From the NCBI RefSeq assembly GCF_001894745.1, contig NZ_BBYF01000026.1, positions 1 to 64,000 of the forward strand: a DNA stretch of 64,000 nucleotides, written 5' to 3'. This DNA is from Paenibacillus sp. NAIST15-1. Its GTDB lineage: Bacteria > Bacillota > Bacilli > Paenibacillales > Paenibacillaceae. Under the pieces are notes generated by a model that was not told the origin of the DNA, searched no databases, and saw only the letters and a program-made list of their open reading frames with translations. Below, in pieces: positions 17,169 to 26,213 of the stretch; position 1 is the stretch's first letter, and the number at the start of each line of letters is the position of its first letter. The position numbers and the translations under genes are program-made.

Positions 17169-18017
17169 ATGAGCAGCTGGGTTACATTTGATTTAGATGG
17201 GACATTGATGCAGAATTCATTTGCTGCATGGATCTTTCCGGAGATTACAAGTGTTGTGCGGGAGCAATTGCAATTGCGTACAGATATCGAAGTGTACGAT
17301 GACACGAGTTTCGATATGGGGAAGCTTCTTCATGCGGAACATCGGAAGCGAATGGAAGCTGGTGAGACAGTTGCAGCCTACGATTGGGACGATATGGTGG
17401 GAGTAGTCCTTGCTGAACTCGGTGTGGCTCCAAGTATAGATATTCAAGTAGAACAACTCGTGCGCAAGCATGCAGAGCCGCCGACGAAGATCTATTTGCT
17501 CGAAGAAGGGGTGAAGACCGTTCTGGAGCAGTTGAAGCAGGATGGCTATCGATTGGCGGTTGCGACGAACGGATACTATAAATATCAATATCCTGTTCTC
17601 GAGGCGCTTGGCATTGCGGCATATTTCGAGCTTATCGTGACACCGGAGATTGCAGGCGGCGGCAAACCTGATGCGCATATGCTTCGTGCTATCCGTCAGC
17701 ACGGTACAATCGCCGCACATGTTGGGGATCGGCTGGATCATGATGTGTACATGGCGAATCAATCTGGAGCAGCTTCTATCCTGGTGAACCGTAAGCTTCC
17801 ACAGGAACTGCATCAGCTCGCTCCTGAACAGCGCGTGCATGAACAGATCTTCTTGCCGCTATGCAGCCAGCAGCTTCAGCGGGAATGTCAGAGCTTGCAC
17901 AGGGAGCTGTTCGGGGATGACGAGTGCACAGTACTGCCGAAGCAGATTAGACCTGATTTCGTCATCCACAGCATCATGGAGCTTCCAGCCTGCTTAGCTG
18001 CATTGGCGGTCAGGTGA
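17169..18017 (+). CDS. HAD-superfamily hydrolase
   Basis: A 282-residue HAD-like protein with motif I TFDLDGTLMQ (7-16), an alpha-helical cap with many acidic residues, motif II in AVATNGYYKYQ, motif III Lys in GGGKPDAHML and motif IV GDRLDHDVYMANQ. Phosphatase activity is likely but no substrate is suggested. The last 60 residues (CSQQLQREC onward) exceed the usual HAD fold. AAGGAGCGAGC precedes the ATG at 17169. An earlier frame to 17097 lacks a site. It ends eight bases from the convergent LysR gene. Confidence 0.85.
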   Translation: MSSWVTFDLDGTLMQNSFAAWIFPEITSVVREQLQLRTDIEVYDDTSFDMGKLLHAEHRKRMEAGETVAAYDWDDMVGVVLAELGVAPSIDIQVEQLVRKHAEPPTKIYLLEEGVKTVLEQLKQDGYRLAVATNGYYKYQYPVLEALGIAAYFELIVTPEIAGGGKPDAHMLRAIRQHGTIAAHVGDRLDHDVYMANQSGAASILVNRKLPQELHQLAPEQRVHEQIFLPLCSQQLQRECQSLHRELFGDDECTVLPKQIRPDFVIHSIMELPACLAALAVR

Positions 18018-18024
18018 GATCGCA

Positions 18025-18915
18025 TTACCGCATTTGGAAATGCCTTACCTGGTCGATGAACATCGTCATGGCCATCGTGGCAGAAGCGTTGTTGTCCTGA
18101 AGAATGTGGAACGCTCTCTTGACGCTCTTGCCCTTTACATGAACCAAGCGAAGATCACCATGCTCTTGCTCTTTGCGAATGACCCAATAAGAGAGCATTG
18201 CAATCCCGAGTCCGGCCATAACAGCTTCCTTGACACTTTGACTGCTGTTGAATACATAGGAACGCTTGATGTGCAGTTTCAGATCGCTCATGAATTGATC
18301 ACTGTACGCCCTTGTACCCGAGCCTTGCTCACGCAGCACCCATACCTCGTCATGCAGCATGCGGGGCTCGATGGTAGGCATGGAAGCAAACGAATGGTTT
18401 GGCGGTACAACGAGCACCATCTCATCCTCCATGAACGGAGTGCCGAGCTGAAGATCTGTATATTCGATTTTGCCTTCTACGAGTCCGATGTCCAGTTCAT
18501 TCGCGCGTACGGACAGTGCGATTTGCTCCGTATTGGCTACGGTTACTTGAACATCTACGCTCGGGTATTGGCGTGCGAATGAAGCCACGATGCGTGGCAA
18601 TATATATTCTCCGATTGTGAAGCTGGCTCCGATGCGCAGCGATCCGGTCACCTCATCCCGCAGCAGCCCGATATCTTCGCGTGCTGCCTCATAGCGGGCG
18701 ATCATCTCCTTCGCATGCTTATATAATATCTCTCCAGCTTCGGTCAACTTCACATGCTTAGGCGAGCGATGGATGAGCTGCACACCGAATTCCTGCTCCA
18801 AGTTGCGGATATGCTGGCTGACGCCAGGCTGTGAGAGATGGAGCAGTTCTGCGGCCCGCGAGAAATTACGCTGCTCCACGACCGTTACATATACCTTCAT
18901 TGTATCTACGATCAT
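18025..18915 (-). CDS. LysR-family regulator (CysL/YwfK-like)
   Basis: A 296-residue LysR protein. The N-terminal helix-turn-helix has FSRAAELLHLSQPGVSQHIRNLE (helices split at SRAAELLHLSQPGVSQ), followed by the linker helix and an effector domain opening GSLRIGASFTIGEYILP. The TIGEYILP pattern is that of the CysL/CbbR-like branch. Such regulators often sit beside YeiH-type exporters, and one is present at 20077 with two small genes between. No AGGAGG is obvious before the ATG, though GGAGG lies 15 bases upstream on the same strand (18924-18930). Confidence 0.85.
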   Translation of the reverse strand: MIVDTMKVYVTVVEQRNFSRAAELLHLSQPGVSQHIRNLEQEFGVQLIHRSPKHVKLTEAGEILYKHAKEMIARYEAAREDIGLLRDEVTGSLRIGASFTIGEYILPRIVASFARQYPSVDVQVTVANTEQIALSVRANELDIGLVEGKIEYTDLQLGTPFMEDEMVLVVPPNHSFASMPTIEPRMLHDEVWVLREQGSGTRAYSDQFMSDLKLHIKRSYVFNSSQSVKEAVMAGLGIAMLSYWVIRKEQEHGDLRLVHVKGKSVKRAFHILQDNNASATMAMTMFIDQVRHFQMR

Positions 18916-18941
18916 TTGGCTAACGATCCTCCGTTAATTCT

Positions 18942-19295
18942 TTACTTATATAGTCGGTTAAAATGAGTATCTTTAAATGTTGTCGTGTACTTTAACCCAA
19001 ATCCAAACATGCGATCCATTCCAATATGGGCTGTCCATATGATCCCCACTGCTAAGAGAGTCTGATTGGATAAGAGGATTCCACACATCATGGTTCCGAG
19101 CGTCACACAGTAGGTATGAAATACATTATAAATAATTGCCCCTGCTTTATTACTTAGTATATATCCGATCATGGATACATCAGGAACAAATAGCAGAACA
19201 AAAAACAACAGCCAGCTAAATTGATAATAGTCGTAAAAATAGATGCATCCTAATAATACGGACAACCCTTCTAAATGTAAGATTGCTTTGCTCAT
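18942..19295 (-). CDS. DUF4260-family membrane protein
   Basis: A 117-residue hydrophobic protein with three to four transmembrane segments, the FVPDVSMIGYILSNKAGAIIYN core and an AHIGMDRMFGFGLKY segment that typify DUF4260. Function is unknown. Homologues begin near MSKAILHLEGL, supporting the ATG at 19295. A GTG at 19316 is in frame but has no ribosome site. It is cotranscribed at most with the LysR gene (27 bp gap). Confidence 0.75.
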   Translation of the reverse strand: MSKAILHLEGLSVLLGCIYFYDYYQFSWLLFFVLLFVPDVSMIGYILSNKAGAIIYNVFHTYCVTLGTMMCGILLSNQTLLAVGIIWTAHIGMDRMFGFGLKYTTTFKDTHFNRLYK

Positions 19296-19410
19296 TTCCA
19301 GTTCATGATCCTCCACTCTTGATGTCGAAGTTATACGTTTACCTGATCATAGCCTGACAGCATAAGGTTGGGCAGAAGCAGTTCTTAAATGATAGGTGTT
19401 ATATTTCAAG

Positions 19411-19438
19411 TTGCTAAGCTGCAGCAATCAGGTATAAT
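19411..19438 (+). promoter_or_regulatory. Candidate promoter of an antisense (antitoxin) RNA
   Basis: TTGCTA (19411-19416), a 16-bp spacer and a perfect TATAAT (19433-19438) on the + strand, with no downstream + strand gene for 600 bp. Confidence 0.55.
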
Positions 19439-19445
19439 ATGTAAT

Positions 19446-19580
19446 AACAGCGATACAATGAATAAAGGGATCGTGCTACCAACACGATCCCTGCACAACG
19501 GCCGCATGTAAGAACGGTCGGCTGCAAAGACGGACATGAAATAGACCGATACCTTGCTATGGGGCGGTCTATTTCCGTTT
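19446..19580 (+). ncRNA. Putative antisense antitoxin RNA of a type I toxin-antitoxin pair
   Basis: Predicted from the promoter at 19411-19438 and a hairpin AAATAGACC / GGTCTATTT (about 19540-19576) followed by CCGTTT that could terminate it. The RNA would be complementary to the entire 3' untranslated region and the last codons of the holin-like toxin mRNA, the usual geometry in TxpA/RatA- and BsrG/SR4-type systems. Its existence is inferred. Confidence 0.45.
19461..19491 (-). terminator. Terminator of the toxin mRNA
   Basis: Nine-bp perfect stem GGGATCGTG / CACGATCCC, followed on the minus strand by TTTATTC. It lies about 80 bases after the toxin stop codon. Confidence 0.75.
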
Positions 19581-19652
19581 ATTAAACGATAACAGCATCA
19601 CGATAAGCGTACCAAAGCTAATCATTAGCGTTAGTGCTTCGAATACTGTCAT
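19569..19652 (-). CDS. Putative holin-like toxin (type I toxin peptide)
   Basis: A 27-residue peptide: acidic start MTVFEALTLM, one membrane-spanning segment (ISFGTLIVMLLSF) and a basic NKRK tail. This is the pattern of the 'putative holin-like toxin' family (Hol_Tox) common in Firmicutes, which depolarises the membrane when overexpressed. A strong GGGAGGTGA lies 5' of the ATG. The leader segment TCTCCC-TGAC-GGGAGG (about 19661-19676) can fold over this site, as in other type I toxin mRNAs. A -10 TATGAT sits at 19723-19718. Paired with the antisense RNA above. Confidence 0.85.
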   Translation of the reverse strand: MTVFEALTLMISFGTLIVMLLSFNKRK

Positions 19653-19675
19653 GGGCATCACCTCCCGTCAGGGAG

Positions 19676-20076
19676 ACTAGCCGACCGCCCTTCATGCCGA
19701 ATCAGTTGTACTCATGTATCATACCATAATTTTCTACAGTCAGAATATATATTTGAACCTTCATTCGAACACAGTAGTCTAGACTACCCTTAATATGAGG
19801 CCATTCAAGCACCTCTAAGGACAAGTTCTTATATCGGATGATATAAAGAATGCCTTGGGGGTATTTTTGTATGTAACTTCAGTATGCCTGGCGAATGGTC
19901 AATGTCGGACGGCACATAGAGGCACCAAATTGCTCCTCATGTTATAGATAAATATACCGACAATAAGTTTTCCTTATGCTAGGGATTGCATATCCGTATT
20001 TCCCCTCACGAGCGAAGCCATATATAGTATTCATCGTAAGCATCAGGTTACACCTGCTTAGAGACGGGGGATGGAT
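19676..20076. promoter_or_regulatory. Intergenic region between toxin and yeiH-like gene
   Basis: No gene is seen. It contains the toxin promoter (-10 at 19718-19723), a palindromic GTAGTCTAGACTAC at about 19773-19786, and AT-rich sequence with CCTTATGC and TTGCAT near 19975-19995 that could belong to the LysR-controlled promoter of the exporter gene. Confidence 0.4.
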
Positions 20077-21129
20077 ATGAATAACGGGGAAGTTCTTCTG
20101 GCCACCAAGCCGAAGCGAAATAAACAATATAGAGGATTTGCGCTCGGCATCGCGCTAACGCTCATTATTGCGGTTGCAGCGAAGCTGCTTGCGGGATTGC
20201 CTTTCCTTAGTATTATGGGACAGCTTGTGATCGCCATTCTGATCGGTATCGCGTGGCGTGCTACCATCGGGGTGCCGCAGGAGATTGTTGCAGGAACGAA
20301 TTTTTCGAGTAAAAAGCTGCTCCGCCTCGGCATTATCTTGCTCGGGATGCGCTTAGACCTTATGGATATAGTACGTGCAGGCCCCAAAGTATTCATGATG
20401 GCGGTTATCGTCATTGTATTTACCTTGTCGGTCGTATATGGACTTACGAGATTGTTCAAGGTTGAGAAAAGGCTCGGTATATTGACGGCGTGCGGAACCG
20501 CGATTTGTGGTGCGGCGGCCGTGGTAGCGATAGCGCCGCAAATTAAAGCCAAGGACGAAGAAACGGCAATCGGTGCTGCGATGGTTGCGATATTGGGCAC
20601 TATTTTTACATTAGCATATACGTTCTTGTTCCCGGTACTTGGCTTGTCGGATAACGGATATGGGATATTTGCCGGTGCGACACTGCATGAAATTGCCCAT
20701 GTCATTGCAGCAGCAGATCCAGGGGGCAGCGCAGCGGTCGATATGGCGGTCATTGTTAAGCTTACGCGTGTAGCCTTGCTAGTTCCGGTCGCTATTCTGA
20801 TCGGCATCTGGTCATCACGTGAGAGCCGCAAGGAAGCAGGAGCAGGTGCTCAGACGGAGAAAGCCAAAGTACCGATTCCATGGTTCATCCTTGGATTCCT
20901 GCTCGTCAGCGGGTTTAATTCACTAGGGATCGTTCCAGAACAGATTGCAGGATATATCGTCATTGCGGCCTACATGCTGATTGCCATGGCGATGGCGGGG
21001 CTCGGCTTGAATGTCGATCTTGTCTCATTCCGCAGACTTGGGATGAAGTCGTTCGCGGCGGGATTCATTGGCTCGGTTTTGTTGTCATTGCTCGGGTTCG
21101 GTCTCGTTCACTGGTTCGGTCTTGCTTAA
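20077..21129 (+). CDS. YeiH-family putative sulfate exporter (UPF0324)
   Basis: A 350-residue integral membrane protein with about ten hydrophobic segments. The family hallmarks are visible: LLRLGIILLGMRL (about 86-98), CGTAICGAAAVVA (about 140-152), and ATLHEIAHVIAAA (about 206-218) with conserved His-Glu. The family is proposed to export sulfate or sulfonate-related anions; direct evidence is limited. The ATG at 20077 is preferred because GGGGG ends seven bases upstream, whereas the ATG at 20071 abuts it. A CysL-like LysR gene lies nearby and may control it. Confidence 0.85.
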   Translation: MNNGEVLLATKPKRNKQYRGFALGIALTLIIAVAAKLLAGLPFLSIMGQLVIAILIGIAWRATIGVPQEIVAGTNFSSKKLLRLGIILLGMRLDLMDIVRAGPKVFMMAVIVIVFTLSVVYGLTRLFKVEKRLGILTACGTAICGAAAVVAIAPQIKAKDEETAIGAAMVAILGTIFTLAYTFLFPVLGLSDNGYGIFAGATLHEIAHVIAAADPGGSAAVDMAVIVKLTRVALLVPVAILIGIWSSRESRKEAGAGAQTEKAKVPIPWFILGFLLVSGFNSLGIVPEQIAGYIVIAAYMLIAMAMAGLGLNVDLVSFRRLGMKSFAAGFIGSVLLSLLGFGLVHWFGLA

Positions 21130-21147
21130 TATGGCATGTGACATCAT

Positions 21148-21188
21148 AAAAGGTCGGCTTTCCGTGAGATCGGGGAGTCGACCTTTTT
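21148..21188 (+). terminator. Terminator of the yeiH-like gene
   Basis: AAAAGGTCG ... CGACCTTTTTG: eight-bp stem with a larger internal loop and a T run. Confidence 0.75.
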
Positions 21189-21209
21189 GTACTGTATCAT
21201 TGAGGGTGT

Positions 21210-21623
21210 CTATTTTTGAGCCATATGAAAAAAATCTGCCTTCATTAATGTGAAAATGCCGCCTAATCCTCCAATAATAAGCACTTCAATAACGCCCATC
21301 GCATGTATTGTTTTATTTCCATCAACAACGGAGAACAACGCAATGAGATGATTCAAGCCTAATACGAAACACAACACGGTAGAGAAGAATGCAAGGATTG
21401 AGGCATAGGCATCATTCTTTTTCAAAAAGGCGACCAGAATGGAGGACATAATTCCGACATTCCACAGCGCAATTTCTCTCTGCCAGCCATTGCTTTGGCT
21501 CCATATCGAATAGTTTGCGGCCAAGTTCGGCATGAAGAATTGCCATATAAACGCACCGGAAGTTGCAATTAACATCAATCCTAAATAACCATAAACATAT
21601 TTGCTGTTTGCTTTTGTGAGCAC
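21210..21623 (-). CDS. Unrecognised four-helix membrane protein, TetR-divergent
   Basis: A 137-residue protein with four predicted membrane segments (LMLIATSGAFIWQFF, IALWNVGIMSSILVAF, ILAFFSTVLCFVLGL, MGVIEVLIIGGLGG). I do not recognise the family. The GTG at 21623 follows AAAAGGAGTAG by eight bases and is preferred over a longer frame with AT-rich, atypical residues. The gene is divergent from a TetR regulator, with two palindromes between, so it is probably the TetR target. A role in efflux or membrane response is only a guess. Confidence 0.65.
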   Translation of the reverse strand: MLTKANSKYVYGYLGLMLIATSGAFIWQFFMPNLAANYSIWSQSNGWQREIALWNVGIMSSILVAFLKKNDAYASILAFFSTVLCFVLGLNHLIALFSVVDGNKTIHAMGVIEVLIIGGLGGIFTLMKADFFHMAQK

Positions 21624-21646
21624 GTCATCTACTCCTTTTAAAAACC

Positions 21647-21716
21647 TGAAATATATTTCATATTTAATATACAAGAACTGCTAATTGTTTGTAAACAAAA
21701 TCTGAAGTTTATTTCA
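21647..21716. promoter_or_regulatory. Twin palindromic operators between the TetR gene and its divergent neighbour
   Basis: TGAAATATATTTCA (21647-21660) is a perfect 14-bp palindrome, and TGAAGTTTATTTCA (21703-21716) is the same site with two central changes. The two centres are 56 bp apart. The pair fits autoregulation by the TetR-like protein. Confidence 0.75.
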
Positions 21717-21780
21717 CATTTTATTGGTTGTAAAATAGATTAGAAGTATAATGGAGGCAGTGAGTAAAGGATGGTGGAGG

Positions 21781-22446
21781 ATGACACGCGTGGAGGAGCA
21801 GGAACAATCAGAACGAATGGATCGAAGAGAACCGAAGCAGAAACGTTCAATCGAGAAGAAGAATAAAATCATTCAAGCAGGGTATGAGCTGTTTAGTCAA
21901 AAGGGGTACCACAAGACAAATACCGCTGAGATCGCGAAATTAGCCGGAGTATCTACGGGGATTGTTTACAATTATTTTGTGGACAAAAAGGACATTTTTA
22001 TGGAAGTGCTGAGCTCCTATACCCATGAGCTCGCTGCAGGTTTACAGAATGAACTCACTCGGCTTAAGGATAAGAATGATCTAATGGATATCGTCTATGG
22101 GATTTTAGAGGTATGCGTGAAATCTCACTCGGTTGACTTAGCAACGCATGAAGAGTTCCTTGCCATATCTCATATGGATGAAGAGGTAAGGGACTTCTAT
22201 GAATGCTTCGAGAATGAGATGATTGTATTGATAGATGATTTTTTACGCAGCAGGGGAATAGCCATTGAGCACTCACATGAAAAAATGAAAATTGCATACA
22301 GCCTGATTGAATCCGTTAGTCATGCTATCGTGAGGGAGCAATACGAGAAGCGCGCAAGAATGAATTGTGATGTGATGAAGCGGGAAGCAGTTCGTATGAT
22401 CGTCTATATGCTATCGAATGAAACAGCAATAGACGCTCATCGCTGA
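21781..22446 (+). CDS. TetR-family transcriptional regulator
   Basis: A 221-residue regulator. A charged N-terminus precedes the DNA-binding domain KIIQAGYELFSQKGYH, then TAEIAKLAGVSTGIVYNYF and DKKDIFMEVL, the classical TetR helix-turn-helix at about residues 25-70. The C-terminal ligand domain is all-helical and unlike a named subgroup. The ATG at 21781 has AAGGA nine bases upstream; the ATG at 21751 has none. Two palindromes upstream are likely operators shared with the divergent membrane gene. Confidence 0.88.
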   Translation: MTRVEEQEQSERMDRREPKQKRSIEKKNKIIQAGYELFSQKGYHKTNTAEIAKLAGVSTGIVYNYFVDKKDIFMEVLSSYTHELAAGLQNELTRLKDKNDLMDIVYGILEVCVKSHSVDLATHEEFLAISHMDEEVRDFYECFENEMIVLIDDFLRSRGIAIEHSHEKMKIAYSLIESVSHAIVREQYEKRARMNCDVMKREAVRMIVYMLSNETAIDAHR

Positions 22447-22535
22447 GCGCCTATGTTATGGCGTATTGCTGCACATGCTTCACTTGATTGTATTTGAATT
22501 GTGTATGAGGGTACTCGATAGTATAACATTCATAC

Positions 22536-23666
22536 TTAGATAAGACTTGCATTATGGAGCGCCTCTTCGACAGGCACGTACGGAAGTGCGAGGTCGCGGG
22601 CTACCGCTTCGTATGTGATCGCACCGCCTGCAGTATTGACGCCGCGCATGAGCGGCTGGCTGTTCTGCAATGCTCTGCCAAGTCCGAGGTTCGCAATGCT
22701 TAATGCGTAAGGGACGGTAACATTCGTGAGCGCCATCGTTGATGTGCGCGGAACAGCACCTGGCATATTCGCTACAGCATAATGAACGACACCGTGCTTG
22801 ACGTATATCGGATCGTCGTGAGTGGTAATGCGATCAACCGTTTCGAAAATACCACCCTGATCGATGGCGACATCGATGACAACAGAACCAGGCTGCATGG
22901 AACGAATCATCGCTTCCGTTACGAGCTTCGGCGCTTTAGCGCCCGGTATAAGAACTGCACCGATGACCAAGTCGGATTCGGCTACCGCTTCGGCAATATT
23001 GAGTGGGTTCGACATTAAGGTATTCACACTCGAGCCGAATAGATCATCCAGCTGGCGCAGGCGATCTGCGTTCATATCGATAATAGTAACATCTGCTCCA
23101 AGACCTACTGCGATCTTGGCAGCGTTCGTTCCGACAACACCGCCGCCAATAACCGTAACCTTGCCGCGTCGTACGCCAGGTACTCCGCCAAGAAGGATTC
23201 CGATGCCGCCATGCGGCTTCTCGAGGAATTGTGCCCCAATTTGGGCTGACATGCGGCCTGCCACTTCACTCATTGGTGTGAGCAGAGGCAGCGTGCGATT
23301 GACTTCAACCGTCTCATAGGCGATTGCAGTAACTTTATGCTCGATTAATGCGCGAGCCAGTTCAGGCTCAGCTGCCAGATGCAAATACGTGAATAAGATA
23401 AGCCCCGGGCGGAAGTAACCGTACTCGGATGATAAGGGCTCCTTCACCTTCATAATCATATCGGCCTGTGCCCATACCTCAGCAGCACTAGGAATGATAG
23501 TGGCACCTGCTTGTTCATATGAGGCATTGTCGAAACCGCTTCCAATTCCAGCGTCATGTTCAATGATGACACGGTGGCCGGCTTTATGGAATGCTGCAAC
23601 ACCCGCAGGGGTGAGCGCAACGCGATTTTCATTATTTTTGATCTCCATGGGAACTCCGATAATCAT
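22536..23666 (-). CDS. ald: Alanine dehydrogenase
   Basis: A 376-residue enzyme of normal length that reversibly deaminates L-alanine to pyruvate using NAD. The start [20 protein letters not shown] carries the substrate-binding Arg and the family signature. [11 protein letters not shown] holds the catalytic Lys region, [10 protein letters not shown] the catalytic His, and [13 protein letters not shown] the NAD-binding glycines. [11 protein letters not shown] lies near the C-terminus. GAGGAGGATAAGC precedes the ATG. The PucR-type regulator adjacent upstream matches Bacillus AdeR, the activator of ald. Confidence 0.96.
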   Translation of the reverse strand: MIIGVPMEIKNNENRVALTPAGVAAFHKAGHRVIIEHDAGIGSGFDNASYEQAGATIIPSAAEVWAQADMIMKVKEPLSSEYGYFRPGLILFTYLHLAAEPELARALIEHKVTAIAYETVEVNRTLPLLTPMSEVAGRMSAQIGAQFLEKPHGGIGILLGGVPGVRRGKVTVIGGGVVGTNAAKIAVGLGADVTIIDMNADRLRQLDDLFGSSVNTLMSNPLNIAEAVAESDLVIGAVLIPGAKAPKLVTEAMIRSMQPGSVVIDVAIDQGGIFETVDRITTHDDPIYVKHGVVHYAVANMPGAVPRTSTMALTNVTVPYALSIANLGLGRALQNSQPLMRGVNTAGGAITYEAVARDLALPYVPVEEALHNASLI

Positions 23667-23751
23667 TGCTTATCCTCCTCAAATATCCTGAACCTGTTTG
23701 GTTATCCAATTAAAGTATAAATCGTAGCTCTCGCCAGCGCTTTGTCGTCAG

Positions 23752-23801
23752 CTCCAAAAAAAATACCCTGTCCTTGTGTAATTCCCACAAAGCCAGGGAC
23801 A
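23752..23801 (-). terminator. Terminator of the adeR-like gene
   Basis: Minus strand stem CCCTGgCtTTGTG / CACAAgGaCAGGG followed by TATTTTTTTT, just before ald. Confidence 0.8.
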
Positions 23802-23851
23802 ATTGCGTATCGGGTAATCGATCGCAGGGAAGGTTGGCAACGGATGGCGTG

Positions 23852-25141
23852 TTACGTAGATTCGTTGTCCTTGTTTATCGTTGCCAATCGATGCAATTTT
23901 AATTCCAAAAATAGTGACATCTTCTCATCCATGCTGTCGACATCGACACCGCCGACTTCTGCAATGCGCTTTAATCGATACATGAGGGTGTTCGTGTGAA
24001 TATGCAAGGCTTCCGCTGTCTTCTTCACATTGCAGTCATAACGAAGAAATTGTTCAATGGTATGTACGAGTCCGCTTGCATGCTCAGCATCATACATGCG
24101 CAGCTTCTCTAAGCCTATATGTTGAAAAGTCTGCTGTGATCCTCGTGCGGCAGAAAGTGCAGTATGGTGTTCGATCAATAAGGGCAAATGACGGTAATAA
24201 CCGAGCTCGCCATAGCTATGTACAGAATCTAATTCATCGGGGAATGCTTTTTTTAGATTGAGCGTTGTCATGGCTTCCTCATAGCACCGTGATACGAGCA
24301 GGAACGAGGAGGATAGAGTGCTTGCTCCGCTACGAACTGGTGAGGCGCCGAATCGCTGCTTCATATGCAGTATAAGCTGTTGACACGGTTCCTTGTACAG
24401 ATTGGCAGAGCTATTTACATGTGATGACAGCACGGGCGCAGACATCATAATAAGCCGATCATGATCAATGACATGAAGCAGCATGCGCATATGCTGGGTT
24501 GTTTTGAGCGTGTAATGAATGTGACGATATAACTTCTCTTGGATAGGTGTGCTGAACTGTATCATCCATATGAAATATTCAGGAGGGAACGAAATGCCGA
24601 GTCGTGCCGCATGCTCCCGAATGGCTTGCTCTGAGGTGTGGTGTCCGGTTAAGAGCTGCCAGAAGAAATCATGCTTATGCTGATCCTGGCGTCTGCTGTG
24701 CAGCTGATGCTGCATTAACTTGGCCTTGGCAGCCTGAGCAGCTTGTGACAATGTCTGGAGAGCTGTTTCTGGCAGCGATTGTTCACTGTCGAGCACCCAT
24801 ATATAGCCGATAATGTCCTGTTGATGACGGATGGCAACCGCCAAGCGATTGCCGAGGCCAACCTCGTCGATATGTTGGATACGTATCGGTTCTAGACTGG
24901 ACATGAGCCGCTGCATCGTGCCGTCTCTCCATAATGCGCTGATGACTTGCTCAGGGACGCGCCGTCCGATAATCGTTGCGATCCGCGCAGGATCCGTGCC
25001 GGGGTGATGCGTGCTGTAGGCAAGCAGCTTATGTCCGGCATCTTCAATTGTGACAGGGCAATGAAGCAGATCACTGACCAAATCCGCAACTGCTTCTAAG
25101 CTGTCAAAATGCTGTTCGAACAGCTGGTTCATTTCATTCAT
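23852..25141 (-). CDS. adeR: PucR/CdaR-type regulator, probable AdeR activator of ald
   Basis: A 429-residue regulator with an N-terminal PucR-like/GAF region (LHCPVTIEDAGHKLLAYST), a central GGDEF-like domain and a C-terminal PucR helix-turn-helix: FLRYDCNVKKTAEALHIHTNTLMYRLKRI (HTH at about residues 385-410). Its position directly upstream of ald on the same strand mirrors the B. subtilis adeR-ald pair, where AdeR activates ald with alanine. The ATG at 25141 is eight bases after GAGGAGC; an ATG two codons earlier is too close to the site. Confidence 0.82.
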   Translation of the reverse strand: MNEMNQLFEQHFDSLEAVADLVSDLLHCPVTIEDAGHKLLAYSTHHPGTDPARIATIIGRRVPEQVISALWRDGTMQRLMSSLEPIRIQHIDEVGLGNRLAVAIRHQQDIIGYIWVLDSEQSLPETALQTLSQAAQAAKAKLMQHQLHSRRQDQHKHDFFWQLLTGHHTSEQAIREHAARLGISFPPEYFIWMIQFSTPIQEKLYRHIHYTLKTTQHMRMLLHVIDHDRLIMMSAPVLSSHVNSSANLYKEPCQQLILHMKQRFGASPVRSGASTLSSSFLLVSRCYEEAMTTLNLKKAFPDELDSVHSYGELGYYRHLPLLIEHHTALSAARGSQQTFQHIGLEKLRMYDAEHASGLVHTIEQFLRYDCNVKKTAEALHIHTNTLMYRLKRIAEVGGVDVDSMDEKMSLFLELKLHRLATINKDNEST

Positions 25142-25266
25142 GCACATGGCTCCTCAACAGTAGGAAGATCATGACTATTTTAGCATGAAATCCATCTGGC
25201 CGACTACATCGGACAAGGTCGAATGACCTACTATTTGCATGGGGGCAGCTGTCCAAGTACGTTTAA

Positions 25267-25763
25267 TTATTCTTTGATTTCTTTGAAAGAGGCATCGTAT
25301 AACCGGAACATTGTCTTGTAGCCGGACTCATCGATCTTAATGCCAACATCCAGTGTACCCGTCAGCTCCAATGCACCGGACGTATATCGAAGCTTGGTGT
25401 CGGAAGGAACGAATACCATCATGATTTATTTTGTTCCAGTACGTTTCGTCGCCATTATCGAAGGGACATTCTGCACCTGGTGCCGGATTCCTTCAGCACA
25501 TCATGCAGAACATGATGAGGGATGTTCTCAGCAGGAGAACCGACTCGATAGTAGGTATTCAGCACAAGCTGCGTAGAGCCTCCTTTGGAACCGAGTGATA
25601 ATTCGAAGGGCCCATAGCCCTTCTCAGCCCCGTGCTCGATTCCCGAACGAACCTGAAGGAGTACGAGCAGAAGCGCGATGGTAATCGCAATCGATACAAT
25701 GGTAAGGAGGGAGAGCGTCTTCCGATGCATCATGTTGCGCCACAGTAGTTGGAACACGCTCAT
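25267..25763 (-). pseudogene. Decayed ABC-transporter permease (FtsX/MacB type) fused to another gene's end
   Basis: The first about 90 codons read as an intact permease N-terminus: MSVFQLLWRNMMHRKTLSLL, a transmembrane segment IVSIAITIALLLVLLQVRSG, then GYGPFELSLGSKGGSTQLVLN. The frame fails near 25460. The remaining 190 bases read in other frames as an unrelated C-terminus (FVPSDTKLRYTSGALELTG to YDASFKEIKE). A large internal deletion has joined two genes of an ABC cassette. The start overlaps the original ATPase stop (ATGA at 25760-25763) and has GGAGGGAG upstream. Confidence 0.8.
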
Positions 25764-25825
25764 GTTGCTGCTCCCTCCATAAGCTGCATGCTGTTCATAC
25801 TGCTGGTGTTAGTCTGAATACGGCC

Positions 25826-26068
25826 ATGAAGAATGCGCACGCTGCTAAAATGATTAAAAAATGTAAGCGGATCAAGGCAGAAGTAAGTCAGCTTCACCCT
25901 ATGGAAAGACTCGTCAAGGAAAACAGATACATGCGTGGATACGTCAAGGACTTTCAGGTACACACCTTTGTTTTTGACCCGCCAATTTCAGAAAAAACAT
26001 ATAGGAAACTACGTTGGAATGCGGTCAGAAGAGTTGCAGTGGCATTAAATATAATAGTCTACAAATGA
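25826..26068 (+). pseudogene. Unrecognised basic ORF fragment within the insertion
   Basis: An open frame of 80 codons, rich in Lys/Arg, ending RKLRWNAVRRVAVALNIIVYK (last block RRVAVALNIIVYK). Its first ATG is the host repeat ATGAAG and there is no ribosome site, so the native start has probably been lost. It is followed by a strong terminator, which supports an originally real gene. Family not recognised. Confidence 0.45.
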
Positions 26069-26078
26069 TTTTTTTTTT

Positions 26079-26110
26079 AAGTCGGTTAATTGCCGACTTT
26101 ATTTTTTTTA
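26079..26110 (+). terminator. Terminator within the insertion
   Basis: AAGTCGG-TTAATTG-CCGACTT flanked by T runs on both sides (T8 before, TATTTTTTT after), so it may act in both directions. Confidence 0.85.
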
Positions 26111-26213
26111 TAGAAGTATTTGTAATTATTTAAATAATAAGTAAACATATGTTTAGACATTCATCTTTTTTCATTGTATTCTCGTAGCAGTTGATATTAA
26201 GGAGAGATATGAA

